A DNA stretch of 64,000 nt from a virus. The stretch covers positions 35,767 to 99,766 of the IMG/VR virus record IMGVR_UViG_3300032235_000653; one strand, written 5' to 3'. Position numbers and translations under genes: made by a program. The notes beneath the pieces were generated by a model that had not been told where the DNA came from, did no database searches, and saw only the letters and a program-made list of their open reading frames with translations. Positions 15,968 to 24,789 of the stretch are shown here, piece after piece (positions within the stretch are counted from its first letter, which is position 1; the number at the start of each line of letters is the position of its first letter).

Positions 15968-16065
15968 TTATAGATAAAAGGATCTCGCTTGCGTAATTCT
16001 TTAAGTTTTTTTCTATATCGAATTTCAAGCACTATTCGGTAGTATAAATTTTTAATCCATTTCAT
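15964..16065 (-). CDS. 33-residue basic small protein
   Basis: The product starts MKWIKNLYYRIVLEIR and ends RKRDPFIYK; about a third of it is Lys or Arg. A strong AGAGG ribosome site is at 16073-16078, eight bases before the ATG, and the stop overlaps the carbamoyltransferase start as ATGA, so both initiation and coupling support it. The pattern (short amphipathic basic helix ending DPFIYK) is one I have seen in other phage genomes, always without function. Confidence 0.6.
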   Translation of the reverse strand: MKWIKNLYYRIVLEIRYRKKLKELRKRDPFIYK

Positions 16066-16080
16066 AGTTGAATCCTCTTA

Positions 16081-17181
16081 CTATTTATTGATCAAACTAC
16101 TACTATAATCATAGCCAGGTTTTAATCGTTCAATTTGTTGCTGGTAATAATCTTTGTCTGTCCATGTATAAGGATACACAGATTGCAAAATATTTTCCGA
16201 CCCATCGTCGCATTGTATAGCATAAATGTCCAGATATTTTGACAATATAGGCCACACTTCGCTATAGTTGGTTGTGCCAAAGCTTGTTTGTAGATCAACT
16301 TTACCAACTGGATGATATCCAAAATTATATTCAGGATTTTCTGGGTCAAAACCGTTTCTGACTAGCCATGGACGAAAGCCAGACATTACGTTATCGTACC
16401 ATGGCGCCATACCGTTGTAGCAAATATCTTGTGCCCATTCGATATCAAATTCACCACTATAATAACGTAAATGGGTTATAGCTTCACAGACTGCTTTATC
16501 GATGTCTATGCCATTTTCATCTTTGAATACTTCGAATAGAGTTTTACCAATTTGAGACCAATGCAAATAAACTTCTCCAAATTTTCTATCATATCTTTTT
16601 TCATCGAAAGTTGTTTTGTATTCTGCAGGAAATTCATATCTTTGTGCATTTAAAAATGTGGTAATTTGACTGGGTCTAACCCACTCGGGTGCGGTTATTT
16701 TTTTACGCTGACTGAGCACCAGACTTTCTGCTTCGTGACACAGATTATTCAATTGTCTGATTGCAAACTTTGTTGTATAATCAGCTCTTTTATAATAGTC
16801 ACTGAGTCCCCAAACCGTGCCTTGCAATATTTCAAAATGATTATGAAGTTTATTCATCAAATCATGATCGAGTTTTAAGGTATGGGAATCTCTGAGTGTG
16901 TCTGGCAGAAATACTTCTTTAATCTGATATTCTTCGCCGAAGAAACTGTTTATTTTGTTTACTGCCCACGCCAGCTCAGAACAAATAAATTGCAAATTTC
17001 GTTGACTGTCCGGAAATCCTAAAAAACAAAAATTCTTTTCTAGATACTTGTTTTGTCTTAATAAGTCTTGCAAGGCCACAAACCATTTCTGTGCCATGTT
17101 ATGGTCATATACGTCGATTATATAATCTAGTGTATCTGATTTAATCAACGGGTTACGCAGTGTTACTATTACTTTATTCAA
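16081..17181 (-). CDS. Unknown 366-residue protein of the radical SAM operon
   Basis: 366 residues, mostly helical, rich in Trp, Tyr and Asp. Segments that look conserved are KLHNHFEILQGTVWGLSDYY (as HNHFEILQG and VWGLSDYY), LNNLCHEAESL and the C-terminal NFGYHPVGKVDLQTSFG. The pairs H-N-H and H-E could bind metal, but no known family motif is certain. The gene overlaps the radical SAM gene at 17174 by 8 bases, so it is co-translated with the array and is probably a partner or substrate-handling protein. I do not recognise the family. Confidence 0.6.
   Translation of the reverse strand: MNKVIVTLRNPLIKSDTLDYIIDVYDHNMAQKWFVALQDLLRQNKYLEKNFCFLGFPDSQRNLQFICSELAWAVNKINSFFGEEYQIKEVFLPDTLRDSHTLKLDHDLMNKLHNHFEILQGTVWGLSDYYKRADYTTKFAIRQLNNLCHEAESLVLSQRKKITAPEWVRPSQITTFLNAQRYEFPAEYKTTFDEKRYDRKFGEVYLHWSQIGKTLFEVFKDENGIDIDKAVCEAITHLRYYSGEFDIEWAQDICYNGMAPWYDNVMSGFRPWLVRNGFDPENPEYNFGYHPVGKVDLQTSFGTTNYSEVWPILSKYLDIYAIQCDDGSENILQSVYPYTWTDKDYYQQQIERLKPGYDYSSSLINK
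16082..16089 (-). promoter_or_regulatory. Late-promoter-like octamer AATAAATA
   Basis: On the minus strand AATAAATA lies 17 bases before the 33-residue gene and overlaps the stop of the gene upstream. It differs from the T4 late octamer TATAAATA at one base. The leader would be very short, so confidence is low. Confidence 0.3.
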
Positions 17182-18463
17182 TCGAATTCCACCATTCTAA
17201 TACTTCAGGTTTTGTTGAAAGTATATCACGCATAGTATAACTATCATTTCGAATTTGTTCAAGTCTTTCGATTCTTGCTTTTCCTTTACGCAAGCCAATT
17301 TGATAGTCATCGGGCCACTGTTCTGCAAATGTAGGTCTAGTTTTTAGCTGGGCAAGGATATCCTTTAAGGCGCCGCCTACTACGGGTACGAGTTCATCTA
17401 TCCATGGATCTAATAGATTCCTGGGCAGTGATAAAGGTGACATAACTATGTCCGGACTAAAACTAAAAATTACTTTCGCGAGAATATCGACTTTTTCTTC
17501 TTCTGCAAGTCGCTGGATATTAATAACTTCGAACATGCCGGGCAAAGTGAGCGTAAAGTCAATTCGCATTTGACGTCGGTGACTAGCGATTTTAGTTCCT
17601 TGGCGGAAGTTCTCAAGCCATTCATTGTAGTTGAGACCTGTTCTAATGTATTCGCCAATCGGGCCTGTGCCGTCGATGCTTGCACAAATCTGCCAATCAC
17701 GAAGCCTGTTGAGAATATCACTATAAAGATTAATGCCTTTATAATTAATTCTTGATAAATTAGTGTTATACCTAGCATAGACATTTGGGCCATCTCCTAA
17801 CTCTATTATTCTTTTCATGTAGCGCCAATGTTGTTCGTACATTAAAGGTTCGCCACCAACCCAATATACTTCTTCAACTCGATGCTCTTCGACAGCTTGG
17901 CTAAATTCTGCTTCGACTTGATTATCTTGAAATTGTTCAATTTGTTTTTTGATGTCAGGTTGCATCCAATTATTCTTTGGATCTGACCAATTGATCATGT
18001 TGTGCTGACGTTGTTCACTTTCCCATGAACTACTTAACATGTCTCCACACATTCGACATTTAAAATTACAAAGATTACTAAATCTGTAATCCCAACTCAC
18101 AGGCTTCATATCTGTTGAGCCGTCGGGCTGTGTCTTTTCCATTGCCTCATTGTACTTATGGCCAAATAACTGATTAAAATAGCTACGGTAAACGCTGGTG
18201 TTTAGTAATTTGTCATTGCATACTTCACACTCAGGCAAAGTTTCCCCTGCCATCATGCGACGACGAACAGACTTCATATGCTCGCCATTCCAGTGCTCGT
18301 CTAAAGTGACAGGTATATACTTTCCTGTACCTGCACTAGTATCAATATACTGTTGAAAATTTTGTGCAGGTTCTCGACTCGCGCAACACATCCTGCGTTC
18401 TGTTTGCGGACTTAGATATGTATGTGTCCATGGAGCCATGCACAGTGTCGCAGGTTTAGTCAT
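17174..18463 (-). CDS. Radical SAM enzyme with N-terminal Cys domain (array member 7)
   Basis: 429 residues. The 4Fe-4S/SAM signature is C132-N-F-K-C136-R-M-C139, followed by VGGEPLM, the usual SAM-binding strand. An extra Cys set precedes it: C8 (CMAPW), C26-C27 and C79-x2-C82, so a second metal cluster is likely and lies N-terminal rather than in the usual C-terminal SPASM position. The protein is closest to the members at 19607 and 20809 (same CMxPW opening). It would generate a 5'-deoxyadenosyl radical to modify a peptide, sugar or other small substrate, and the substrate is unknown. It overlaps its neighbours by 8 bases on both sides. Confidence 0.85.
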   Translation of the reverse strand: MTKPATLCMAPWTHTYLSPQTERRMCCASREPAQNFQQYIDTSAGTGKYIPVTLDEHWNGEHMKSVRRRMMAGETLPECEVCNDKLLNTSVYRSYFNQLFGHKYNEAMEKTQPDGSTDMKPVSWDYRFSNLCNFKCRMCGDMLSSSWESEQRQHNMINWSDPKNNWMQPDIKKQIEQFQDNQVEAEFSQAVEEHRVEEVYWVGGEPLMYEQHWRYMKRIIELGDGPNVYARYNTNLSRINYKGINLYSDILNRLRDWQICASIDGTGPIGEYIRTGLNYNEWLENFRQGTKIASHRRQMRIDFTLTLPGMFEVINIQRLAEEEKVDILAKVIFSFSPDIVMSPLSLPRNLLDPWIDELVPVVGGALKDILAQLKTRPTFAEQWPDDYQIGLRKGKARIERLEQIRNDSYTMRDILSTKPEVLEWWNSIE

Positions 18464-19592
18464 TTAAATCATTGACCCAGTAATTTTTAATTATGATATC
18501 ATCTTCTAGTATTTCAGGCTGTCTTAATACGTCTAAGAATTCTTTATATTGTGGATGATTCTTATCGCTAACATTTCTTTCTTGAAATTCTTGTTGCGAC
18601 CATGTATCCCAGTTCCACATTTTTCCTATTCTAATAATATCAAACCCAAGCTGCTTGGATATCTGTACATAATCGGAAATTTCTTTGTAGTTATTTAACT
18701 GAGCAACAAAGTCTGCAGACACTTGAGTTTTAAAATTATATTTTTTAATTAAATCAATTACCCAAGCGCAATTTTCTAATAGAGTTTGCCAGTTTCCGTT
18801 TACCCTGTTTTTCTCATATGTTTGTGCTGTTCCAGCATCAAAACTAATTCTTAATTCAGTTATGTACGGCAAAAACTCTATTAACAAATCTTCTTTCTTT
18901 TTTAAATAACTACCATTGGTCTGAATAATATTCTTAATAAATTTGTTTTTCGACTTGGCAATATATTCCCACAGCTCAACATATGCTTTGCTAATAAAGG
19001 GCTCGCCGCCTGCCCATCTAATTTGTGTGGGTGTCGAAATATTATCTATTAACAGCGTTTTAATTTTTTCGACTATTTTCTTATTAGTACTTGCCATCGG
19101 TCCTGTATTATTATTAACAAGATCGGTACGACAAGAAGGACATACAAAATTACAAGTATAGTCAAAATCAAAAATAATTTCTTTGGGTATTTTTTTTACT
19201 TTTGCTTTCTCTGTAAAGCTAACAGAATCCAGTAACACAAACTCCGTAGTGTCAGACGCAGAATTAAATTCTGTCTTATCTAACTGATTAAAAAACATCC
19301 CGCATATATTTGAATTACAATACGAATATCGGTTATTTAAAATTTCAGTTCTAATAGACATTGCCTCATGAGAATTCAACAAATCGTAAACATTATCATA
19401 ATCTAAGATACTGCCAATGGACTTTGGTAACCATGCAGGACTCAAACAAATATAACTTTCTCCAAATTGATTTACTACTAATGTTTCCCAAGGATAATTA
19501 CATCTTCTAATAGATTTAACTTTTTTATCAAATAAAATTTGATTATTATTTTTTCTTTGATAATAGTCGGAAAACAAAATTACTCGTTCCAT
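18456..19592 (-). CDS. Radical SAM enzyme, most divergent array member (6)
   Basis: 378 residues. The CxxxCxxC site is C147-N-F-V-C151-P-S-C154, with WAGGEPFIS following. Extra N-terminal cysteines C31, C49, C92 and C97 parallel the array pattern but with different spacing and no CxPW opening. Base composition is more A/T- and Lys/Asn-rich than its neighbours, hinting at a separate origin. The C-terminal part has IRIGKMWNWDTW, a Trp-rich segment that may cap the active site. Substrate unknown. A 14-base gap separates it from the member upstream. Confidence 0.85.
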   Translation of the reverse strand: MERVILFSDYYQRKNNNQILFDKKVKSIRRCNYPWETLVVNQFGESYICLSPAWLPKSIGSILDYDNVYDLLNSHEAMSIRTEILNNRYSYCNSNICGMFFNQLDKTEFNSASDTTEFVLLDSVSFTEKAKVKKIPKEIIFDFDYTCNFVCPSCRTDLVNNNTGPMASTNKKIVEKIKTLLIDNISTPTQIRWAGGEPFISKAYVELWEYIAKSKNKFIKNIIQTNGSYLKKKEDLLIEFLPYITELRISFDAGTAQTYEKNRVNGNWQTLLENCAWVIDLIKKYNFKTQVSADFVAQLNNYKEISDYVQISKQLGFDIIRIGKMWNWDTWSQQEFQERNVSDKNHPQYKEFLDVLRQPEILEDDIIIKNYWVNDLND

Positions 19593-19606
19593 CGATACTC
19601 CATAAA

Positions 19607-20812
19607 TTAATTGTAACCCATTGCTTTGGCTATTTCTGGATGAGTATCCATAAAGTTTTGTTTTCGATATGTATCTGTGCGCTTCATATTGTTTAAAAAT
19701 ACTTGCCCATCGCTGCCTGCACCATTTTCAATAAATTTAATTACATTCTCAATTTCTTGATGATGTTCCTTTGTATTCCAAAAAGTTGTTTTGAGTTTAT
19801 TTAAAACTAATTCTCTGGCTGCGGGCGTTAATTGCTGAATACTCATATGATCAGGGCTGTGCAACATATTAAAATAAATGCTGTCAAAAGGTTTAGTGCT
19901 TGCCCATGCCAGTAATTCATCTAAGTAATATACATTTTGAATATTAATAGTGAAACAAAGTTGAGTAGTAATGTTAGGCGTGTCAACATCCCGTGCAAAA
20001 TGAACTCCGTCGATTATTTCATTGGCTTTATCCCAGTCTGCACCGTATCGTTCATATTCAAATCTTACGCCAACATTGTCGATACTGAATGCAATATCTA
20101 CACGGCCAAAATGATTCCATAAAGCTGATTTTTGTATGCCCAACCCGTTAATAGTTGCATTGGTGTTATAATGAATATCAATGTGTTTACTATGACCTGT
20201 AGCTACTGCATATCGCAGTAGCTCCCAATGTTCTTCGATTAACCAAGGCTCACCTCCGGTAAATTCAAAATACTTAATATTGGGCAGCAATGATTTTAAA
20301 TTCTCCCAAAAATCAGGACTTTCCTCTGGCCATTTACCTTGTTTAAGCCAAGTATATGCAACATGTTTTTTCTTATCATATCCTTGCGGCAAATACTCCA
20401 ATTCTTCTGCCGCCCACTTACTACTGCTCCAGCTGCCGCATATCCTGCACTTTAAATTACAAATGTTGCCCAGCTTTAAATCAATGAACCACAATTGATC
20501 AGGTACATCGTTTTGCCAATCAACCAATGGGTATAACTCTTTGAGTCTGACTTGACTGTGAATACGTTTACTAGTCCTGTTTGCTGCTTCTTCATCCCAG
20601 CATAATTTACAGGTATTTGGTTTTTCGCCGCGGCGGAATTGTCTACGTAAGTTTTGCATATACTCGCTGGTATATGCATCTTGTAATGTATGTCTTCTAA
20701 GATCAATACTGGTAATATCTTCTCTTGCAAGACAACAAGGTCTTGCGGTGCCCATTGGACTGGCTTCTATACTAATCCATGGCAACATACAAATACTATT
20801 AGGTAGTGTCAT
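19607..20812 (-). CDS. Radical SAM enzyme (array member 5)
   Basis: 401 residues. The radical SAM site is C118-N-L-K-C122-R-I-C125, with EFTGGEPWL as the GGE motif. The N-terminal Cys set is C8 (CMLPW), C26-C27 and C68-x2-C71. The C-terminal part contains a family-like DTHPEIAKAMG ending, matching the F-P-E / T-K-P-E endings of sister proteins. It is coupled to the upstream member by a 4-base overlap. The shared N-terminal layout with 17174 and 20809 says these three arose by tandem duplication. The reaction is unknown. Confidence 0.86.
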   Translation of the reverse strand: MTLPNSICMLPWISIEASPMGTARPCCLAREDITSIDLRRHTLQDAYTSEYMQNLRRQFRRGEKPNTCKLCWDEEAANRTSKRIHSQVRLKELYPLVDWQNDVPDQLWFIDLKLGNICNLKCRICGSWSSSKWAAEELEYLPQGYDKKKHVAYTWLKQGKWPEESPDFWENLKSLLPNIKYFEFTGGEPWLIEEHWELLRYAVATGHSKHIDIHYNTNATINGLGIQKSALWNHFGRVDIAFSIDNVGVRFEYERYGADWDKANEIIDGVHFARDVDTPNITTQLCFTINIQNVYYLDELLAWASTKPFDSIYFNMLHSPDHMSIQQLTPAARELVLNKLKTTFWNTKEHHQEIENVIKFIENGAGSDGQVFLNNMKRTDTYRKQNFMDTHPEIAKAMGYN

Positions 20813-22146
20813 TTATTTTTTAACTCGCTTAATTCAGGAAATGTATTCCAAAAGTTTTCTCCCCTAAGATTATCAATTAAATTAATTTCTTGTTTAAATT
20901 TATCCCAGTGCTGTGAGCCGTCAGTGGACATTAGGAAATTAATGACGCTCTTGAATCCGGTGGTTGCTCGTTTCAATGAGTCTTGAGGTTCTAACCATTC
21001 TATGTGTTGTTCATACGCAGGCTTAATTACACGTTCTTTAAATTCTTGTGGGAATATATCAATCCTATACCACTCAGGACTTTGGCAAATATTCACATTA
21101 AAATCCTTGGGTTTAATAAACCCCATGTCGACCCATTCTTTATGAAAATCTAAGACGTGTAATACATTCATGGAACTAATAGTGCTGGCGATATAAAAAT
21201 CTACATGCGGCACTTCTTCTAACATACGTTCACGATTACGAACTGTTTGTTTCCAGTCTGTGCCTTTTCTCATTAATTCTGCTCTAGTACCGCTGGCATC
21301 CAGGCTGGCGCCTACCCCCACTGTTCTAAAATGTTTCCAATACTCGAATACGTGTTTATCTTTGAATGCTAATTCGCTAAAGTTTGTATTGTACTGAATG
21401 CATACGTCTGTTCGGCCTGCTTCAATAAGTTTTTCTAATAGATAATAGTGTTCCTTCATAATCAAAGGTTCACCGCCTGCAAAATAAACTTGTTCCAAGT
21501 AGGGAATATGTTCTTCCATTTGTGCAATCATATAATCTTCGTCGCCGGCAGCATATTCAATTCTGGCCAAATCTTTGCCATTTACGTCAGGTACTCTATT
21601 GAATAATTTGACATGATCATTATACCAGTTACTGCTAAAAACAGGACCGCACGTTCTGCAACGAAAATTACACAGATTACTAAATCTAACGTCCCAATAT
21701 CTAATCTTAAATTCTGGATGTGTTCCGTCTGGCAGTGTTTTATCTACGTCTGCAATGTTATGTCCGTAACTACGATTAGCATCATAGCGCATACTAAAGA
21801 ATCCGTTTTCTTCCTGTTCGTAACATTTGGTACATTGTTTGACTGGCTGATCTGCCATCATCAATCGTCTAATTTCTTTATAGCCTTCTTGATTCCACAC
21901 TTCTTGCATTGAGTTCTTTTTTAAATTCCCAATTGGATGAAAATATTCTGCAAGGCAACAAGGATATACCCTGCCGTCCGGATAAGCATGTTGGTGAACC
22001 CATGGCAACATACAAAAAGATTTACTGTTCGTTAATCTGTTGATTTGAGTTTCTGTTAGTGTTTCAGAATCTGCAAATAATGGTTTCCTACTATTGTAAT
22101 CGTAACCACGTTTATAAAATCTATCAGTTTTTTTATCTTCGCTCAT
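20809..22146 (-). CDS. Radical SAM enzyme (array member 4)
   Basis: 445 residues. The cluster is C159-N-F-R-C163-R-T-C166, followed by YFAGGEPLIMKEHY. The N-terminal Cys set is C45 (CMLPW), C63-C64 and C105-x2-C108, after a ~40-residue extension rich in charged residues. RYWDVRFSNLCNFRC before the cluster is nearly the same as in the 17174 protein (SWDYRFSNLCNFKC), so these two are close paralogues. ATGA overlaps join it to both neighbours. The substrate cannot be inferred. Confidence 0.86.
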   Translation of the reverse strand: MSEDKKTDRFYKRGYDYNSRKPLFADSETLTETQINRLTNSKSFCMLPWVHQHAYPDGRVYPCCLAEYFHPIGNLKKNSMQEVWNQEGYKEIRRLMMADQPVKQCTKCYEQEENGFFSMRYDANRSYGHNIADVDKTLPDGTHPEFKIRYWDVRFSNLCNFRCRTCGPVFSSNWYNDHVKLFNRVPDVNGKDLARIEYAAGDEDYMIAQMEEHIPYLEQVYFAGGEPLIMKEHYYLLEKLIEAGRTDVCIQYNTNFSELAFKDKHVFEYWKHFRTVGVGASLDASGTRAELMRKGTDWKQTVRNRERMLEEVPHVDFYIASTISSMNVLHVLDFHKEWVDMGFIKPKDFNVNICQSPEWYRIDIFPQEFKERVIKPAYEQHIEWLEPQDSLKRATTGFKSVINFLMSTDGSQHWDKFKQEINLIDNLRGENFWNTFPELSELKNK

Positions 22147-23492
22147 AGTGTACTATACCAATCTGCTAAAGCAGGAAATGTTTTACAGAAGTCTTTACCT
22201 CTGCGCTGATCGTACTGTGTATAAAATTGTTTGAAATCACTGCGTAATTTAGATAGTTCAAATGCATCGCTGTGTGGAGTTTTTACAACATCCAAGTAAT
22301 CTACTAATCGTTGTAAATGATTTATTTCATGTTCGTGTAAATAGTTATTCCCTTTATGTCGAACAAGAAAATTAACTAATTGATCTTTATATTTTGATTT
22401 AATGTCATCAGGCAGCACTAATGGGCTTTGAAAACTAGGAAAACGTAAAATATTTAAAGTAAAATTAGGATAATCTCGGCCGAATTCTTTCTTTAAGTCT
22501 ACTAAAGTATCTAAGAAATCAGGCAATGTGTCCAGACATAATGCATTAATTGTACACATCACATGCAGTCCGCGAAACTTTTTACTTTTTGCAAGCTTTA
22601 TAACATTTTCTAACCACAAAGTATAATTTAACCCATCTCGTATATATTCTGCTTGAACATGATCGCTTTCGTTGCTGGTATATAAATCCATTTCTAAACC
22701 ATCTATGCTATCAATCAATCTGTCGATATCAACTTGATAACCTAAATTACTATTAATGGCTAAACGGGTTTGGCTTTTGCCTTTGTTAGATTTAAACCAA
22801 TCAATTAGCTTCCAAGTCTCTGCACTCATTAATGGTTCCCCGCCAGTGATTCGCAATTCTTTAAGAGTTCTATGTAAGTCGCTTTCCCACCATTTGTGAA
22901 ATGCTTCTGCATACGGATTAGTTTCGCCAAATTTATATAATTGACTGCTGTCGTGCGTATGAGTAAAATGATTTCTGCCGTCACTGACAAGATTGGTATA
23001 AGGCCCGTTACGCTTTATATCATTTACCCAGGTACTACTGAACGCAGGATTGCAGTAACTACAAGCAAACTGACAAGTACGATCAAACGCAATTTCGAGA
23101 GTTTTGAGATCAAAATCTTCTCGGGCAGGTGTTCTGTATGCATATGCCAAGTCTTCATCATTGTAAATTACAGTTTTGTATACACGATCACTTACTGCAT
23201 CTCGGCCCATGTCTTCGATCTTCCAGCAATACTCACAACCAGATGGACGCTCACCTTTTTGCATTTGTTCGCGTTCCATCTTTTTCTTTTGAGTATTGTG
23301 TAATGCCTTGGGATTTCGTTCGACATCATCGATATCTACTTTGTGCGGCAAAGGATGGTGGCAACTAGTAGTCATTCCGCTACCTAACCATATAGTAGCA
23401 TTATACCACTTAGCTCCGCAAAAAGATTTCGATTTAATATCGATTACTCTGCGTTTGTAATCTAAATCTGTTTCATTGTTTATTCTTGGCAT
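22143..23492 (-). CDS. Radical SAM enzyme, CxAKW subtype (array member 3)
   Basis: 449 residues. The site is C140-Q-F-A-C144-S-Y-C147, with RITGGEPLMS after it. The N-terminal Cys set is C25 (CGAKW), C44-H-H and C86-x2-C89: a C-H-H replaces the C-C of the CMxPW subtype. It shares its long middle and its C-terminal RRGKDFCKTFPALADWY with the 24773 protein (RRGTNFILAFPEMVDFW). This fixes a second subtype made of 22143, 23644 and 24773. The start ATG at 23492 overlaps a candidate 26-codon ORF. Confidence 0.86.
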   Translation of the reverse strand: MPRINNETDLDYKRRVIDIKSKSFCGAKWYNATIWLGSGMTTSCHHPLPHKVDIDDVERNPKALHNTQKKKMEREQMQKGERPSGCEYCWKIEDMGRDAVSDRVYKTVIYNDEDLAYAYRTPAREDFDLKTLEIAFDRTCQFACSYCNPAFSSTWVNDIKRNGPYTNLVSDGRNHFTHTHDSSQLYKFGETNPYAEAFHKWWESDLHRTLKELRITGGEPLMSAETWKLIDWFKSNKGKSQTRLAINSNLGYQVDIDRLIDSIDGLEMDLYTSNESDHVQAEYIRDGLNYTLWLENVIKLAKSKKFRGLHVMCTINALCLDTLPDFLDTLVDLKKEFGRDYPNFTLNILRFPSFQSPLVLPDDIKSKYKDQLVNFLVRHKGNNYLHEHEINHLQRLVDYLDVVKTPHSDAFELSKLRSDFKQFYTQYDQRRGKDFCKTFPALADWYSTL

Positions 23493-23553
23493 AGTTGTTA
23501 AATTTAGTTATAAAATCATTTATTAGTTGTTTATGGGCGGGTGTGAATGTCAT
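23473..23553 (-). CDS. Candidate 26-residue peptide between radical SAM genes
   Basis: ATG at 23553 overlaps the stop of the 35-codon ORF as ATGA, and its stop lies 20 bases inside the next radical SAM gene. The peptide begins MTFTPAHKQLINDFITKF and ends in Lys/Asn/Gln. Translation coupling is its only support, since no separate ribosome site is visible. It could be a real leader-like peptide or chance. Confidence 0.25.
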   Translation of the reverse strand: MTFTPAHKQLINDFITKFNNYAKNKQ

Positions 23554-23657
23554 TGCATTCTCACTATATCATGCTCTATTATTTCGAAATAATCAGGATA
23601 CCAATTAAAGAATTCTAAATCATTGTCTTTTAACGAGTTAATTTTAATCTTTTGCAT
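23550..23657 (-). CDS. 35-residue peptide gene between radical SAM genes
   Basis: The product begins MQKIKINSLKDNDLEFF and continues with NWYPDYFEIIEHD; it is acidic and rich in aromatic residues. A good ribosome site, AAGGATC (minus strand, 23664-23670), lies six bases before the ATG, which sits 14 bases inside the end of the upstream radical SAM gene. Its stop is ATGA-coupled to the next small ORF. Small peptides beside radical SAM enzymes can be substrates (RiPP precursors), but there is no Cys, no repeat core and no known leader here, so that is only a possibility. Confidence 0.45.
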   Translation of the reverse strand: MQKIKINSLKDNDLEFFNWYPDYFEIIEHDIVRMQ

Positions 23658-24789
23658 TTAAAAGATCCTTAACTTTGTCAGGAAGAGTTATATTTTTTCT
23701 ATCTTCCCATTGTTTTAAAAAGTGTAAAAATTCTGAAAATAAAGTTTTATTAAATTTGGTTGAAGACAATATACTTAACACCACATCAACATTCTTTATA
23801 TTCTTATTATCTAACAAAGTTAATAATACAGTCTCTGCTTGTTTTTTAATATTGTCCGGAGTTGCTTCAATACTTTGAATTCTTGGATATTGACAATAAG
23901 ATAATGCCCAAAGAAAATTATCTTTGTATTTTTCTATTCGAGGCATTATTACACTAGATAAAAAGTTTTCAATATCGCAGAGAGTTATATTAGTCATCAG
24001 ACTTAATATATTAATTTTGATATTTCCTTCACTGTTTTCTAATAGATAGTCCAAATTTTTCAAAAATAAATCATAATCGATTCCGTATCTAACAAATTCT
24101 GATATTTCTTTACAAGAATCCAGACTGACATTTATCACAATGTATTTGAATTTATTTCTATAGGTTAGCAATTTATCAATTGATTTTTTATCAACCATTA
24201 GATTTGAAACCAGAGTTAAAACGCCTTTATGATCTATTGTATCTAAGATATTAAAAAATTTTTTATTTATTAATGGTTCGCCTCCTATTATCCTTAAAGT
24301 TTCAAATTGCAGAGTATTCAACAATTCTAAATTTTCATCCACTAACTGTTTATTTTTAACATCCACACTGTAAATATGTCGGTCTGTAAATAATTGATAT
24401 TTTCGATCTTGTACGTCTTTTTCCCATTGACTACTAAATTTTGGATTGCAATACATGCACTGCATATTACAAGCATTGCCGACATTAATTTCAACTAATT
24501 TGGGAATTTTGTTATTTTTATATTCATTAAATGTCGATATTTCAAATTTTTTTAATAATTGAGTTCTGAGACTGGCCCCGTTTGTTTTCTCAGAATTCCA
24601 ACAGTACGAACAACTGGGATCTTGTACGTTGTTTAATAAATTTTGTTTTTGATAATTAATAATTTCGGTATAATCGTTGACAAATTTTTCTGGTCTTGCT
24701 TTACAACAACCATATACATAATTATAACTAGTATTAATAACTAGCTCGTCCCATTTAGCTGGACAAAACGTGTCAGGTAGTTGTTGCAT
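23644..24789 (-). CDS. Radical SAM enzyme, short CxAKW member (array member 2)
   Basis: 381 residues. The site is C107-N-M-Q-C111-M-Y-C114, with RIIGGEPLIN following. N-terminal Cys residues are C9 (CPAKW), C28-C29 and C60-x2-C63, so it mixes the CxAKW opening with the C-C pair of the other subtype. It is markedly Lys/Asn/Ile-rich compared with neighbours, like the 18456 gene, which suggests a different history. It lacks the C-terminal F-P-E-x-x-x-F/W ending of its sisters. Its start overlaps the upstream member's stop by 17 bases. Substrate unknown. Confidence 0.85.
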   Translation of the reverse strand: MQQLPDTFCPAKWDELVINTSYNYVYGCCKARPEKFVNDYTEIINYQKQNLLNNVQDPSCSYCWNSEKTNGASLRTQLLKKFEISTFNEYKNNKIPKLVEINVGNACNMQCMYCNPKFSSQWEKDVQDRKYQLFTDRHIYSVDVKNKQLVDENLELLNTLQFETLRIIGGEPLINKKFFNILDTIDHKGVLTLVSNLMVDKKSIDKLLTYRNKFKYIVINVSLDSCKEISEFVRYGIDYDLFLKNLDYLLENSEGNIKINILSLMTNITLCDIENFLSSVIMPRIEKYKDNFLWALSYCQYPRIQSIEATPDNIKKQAETVLLTLLDNKNIKNVDVVLSILSSTKFNKTLFSEFLHFLKQWEDRKNITLPDKVKDLLNAKD

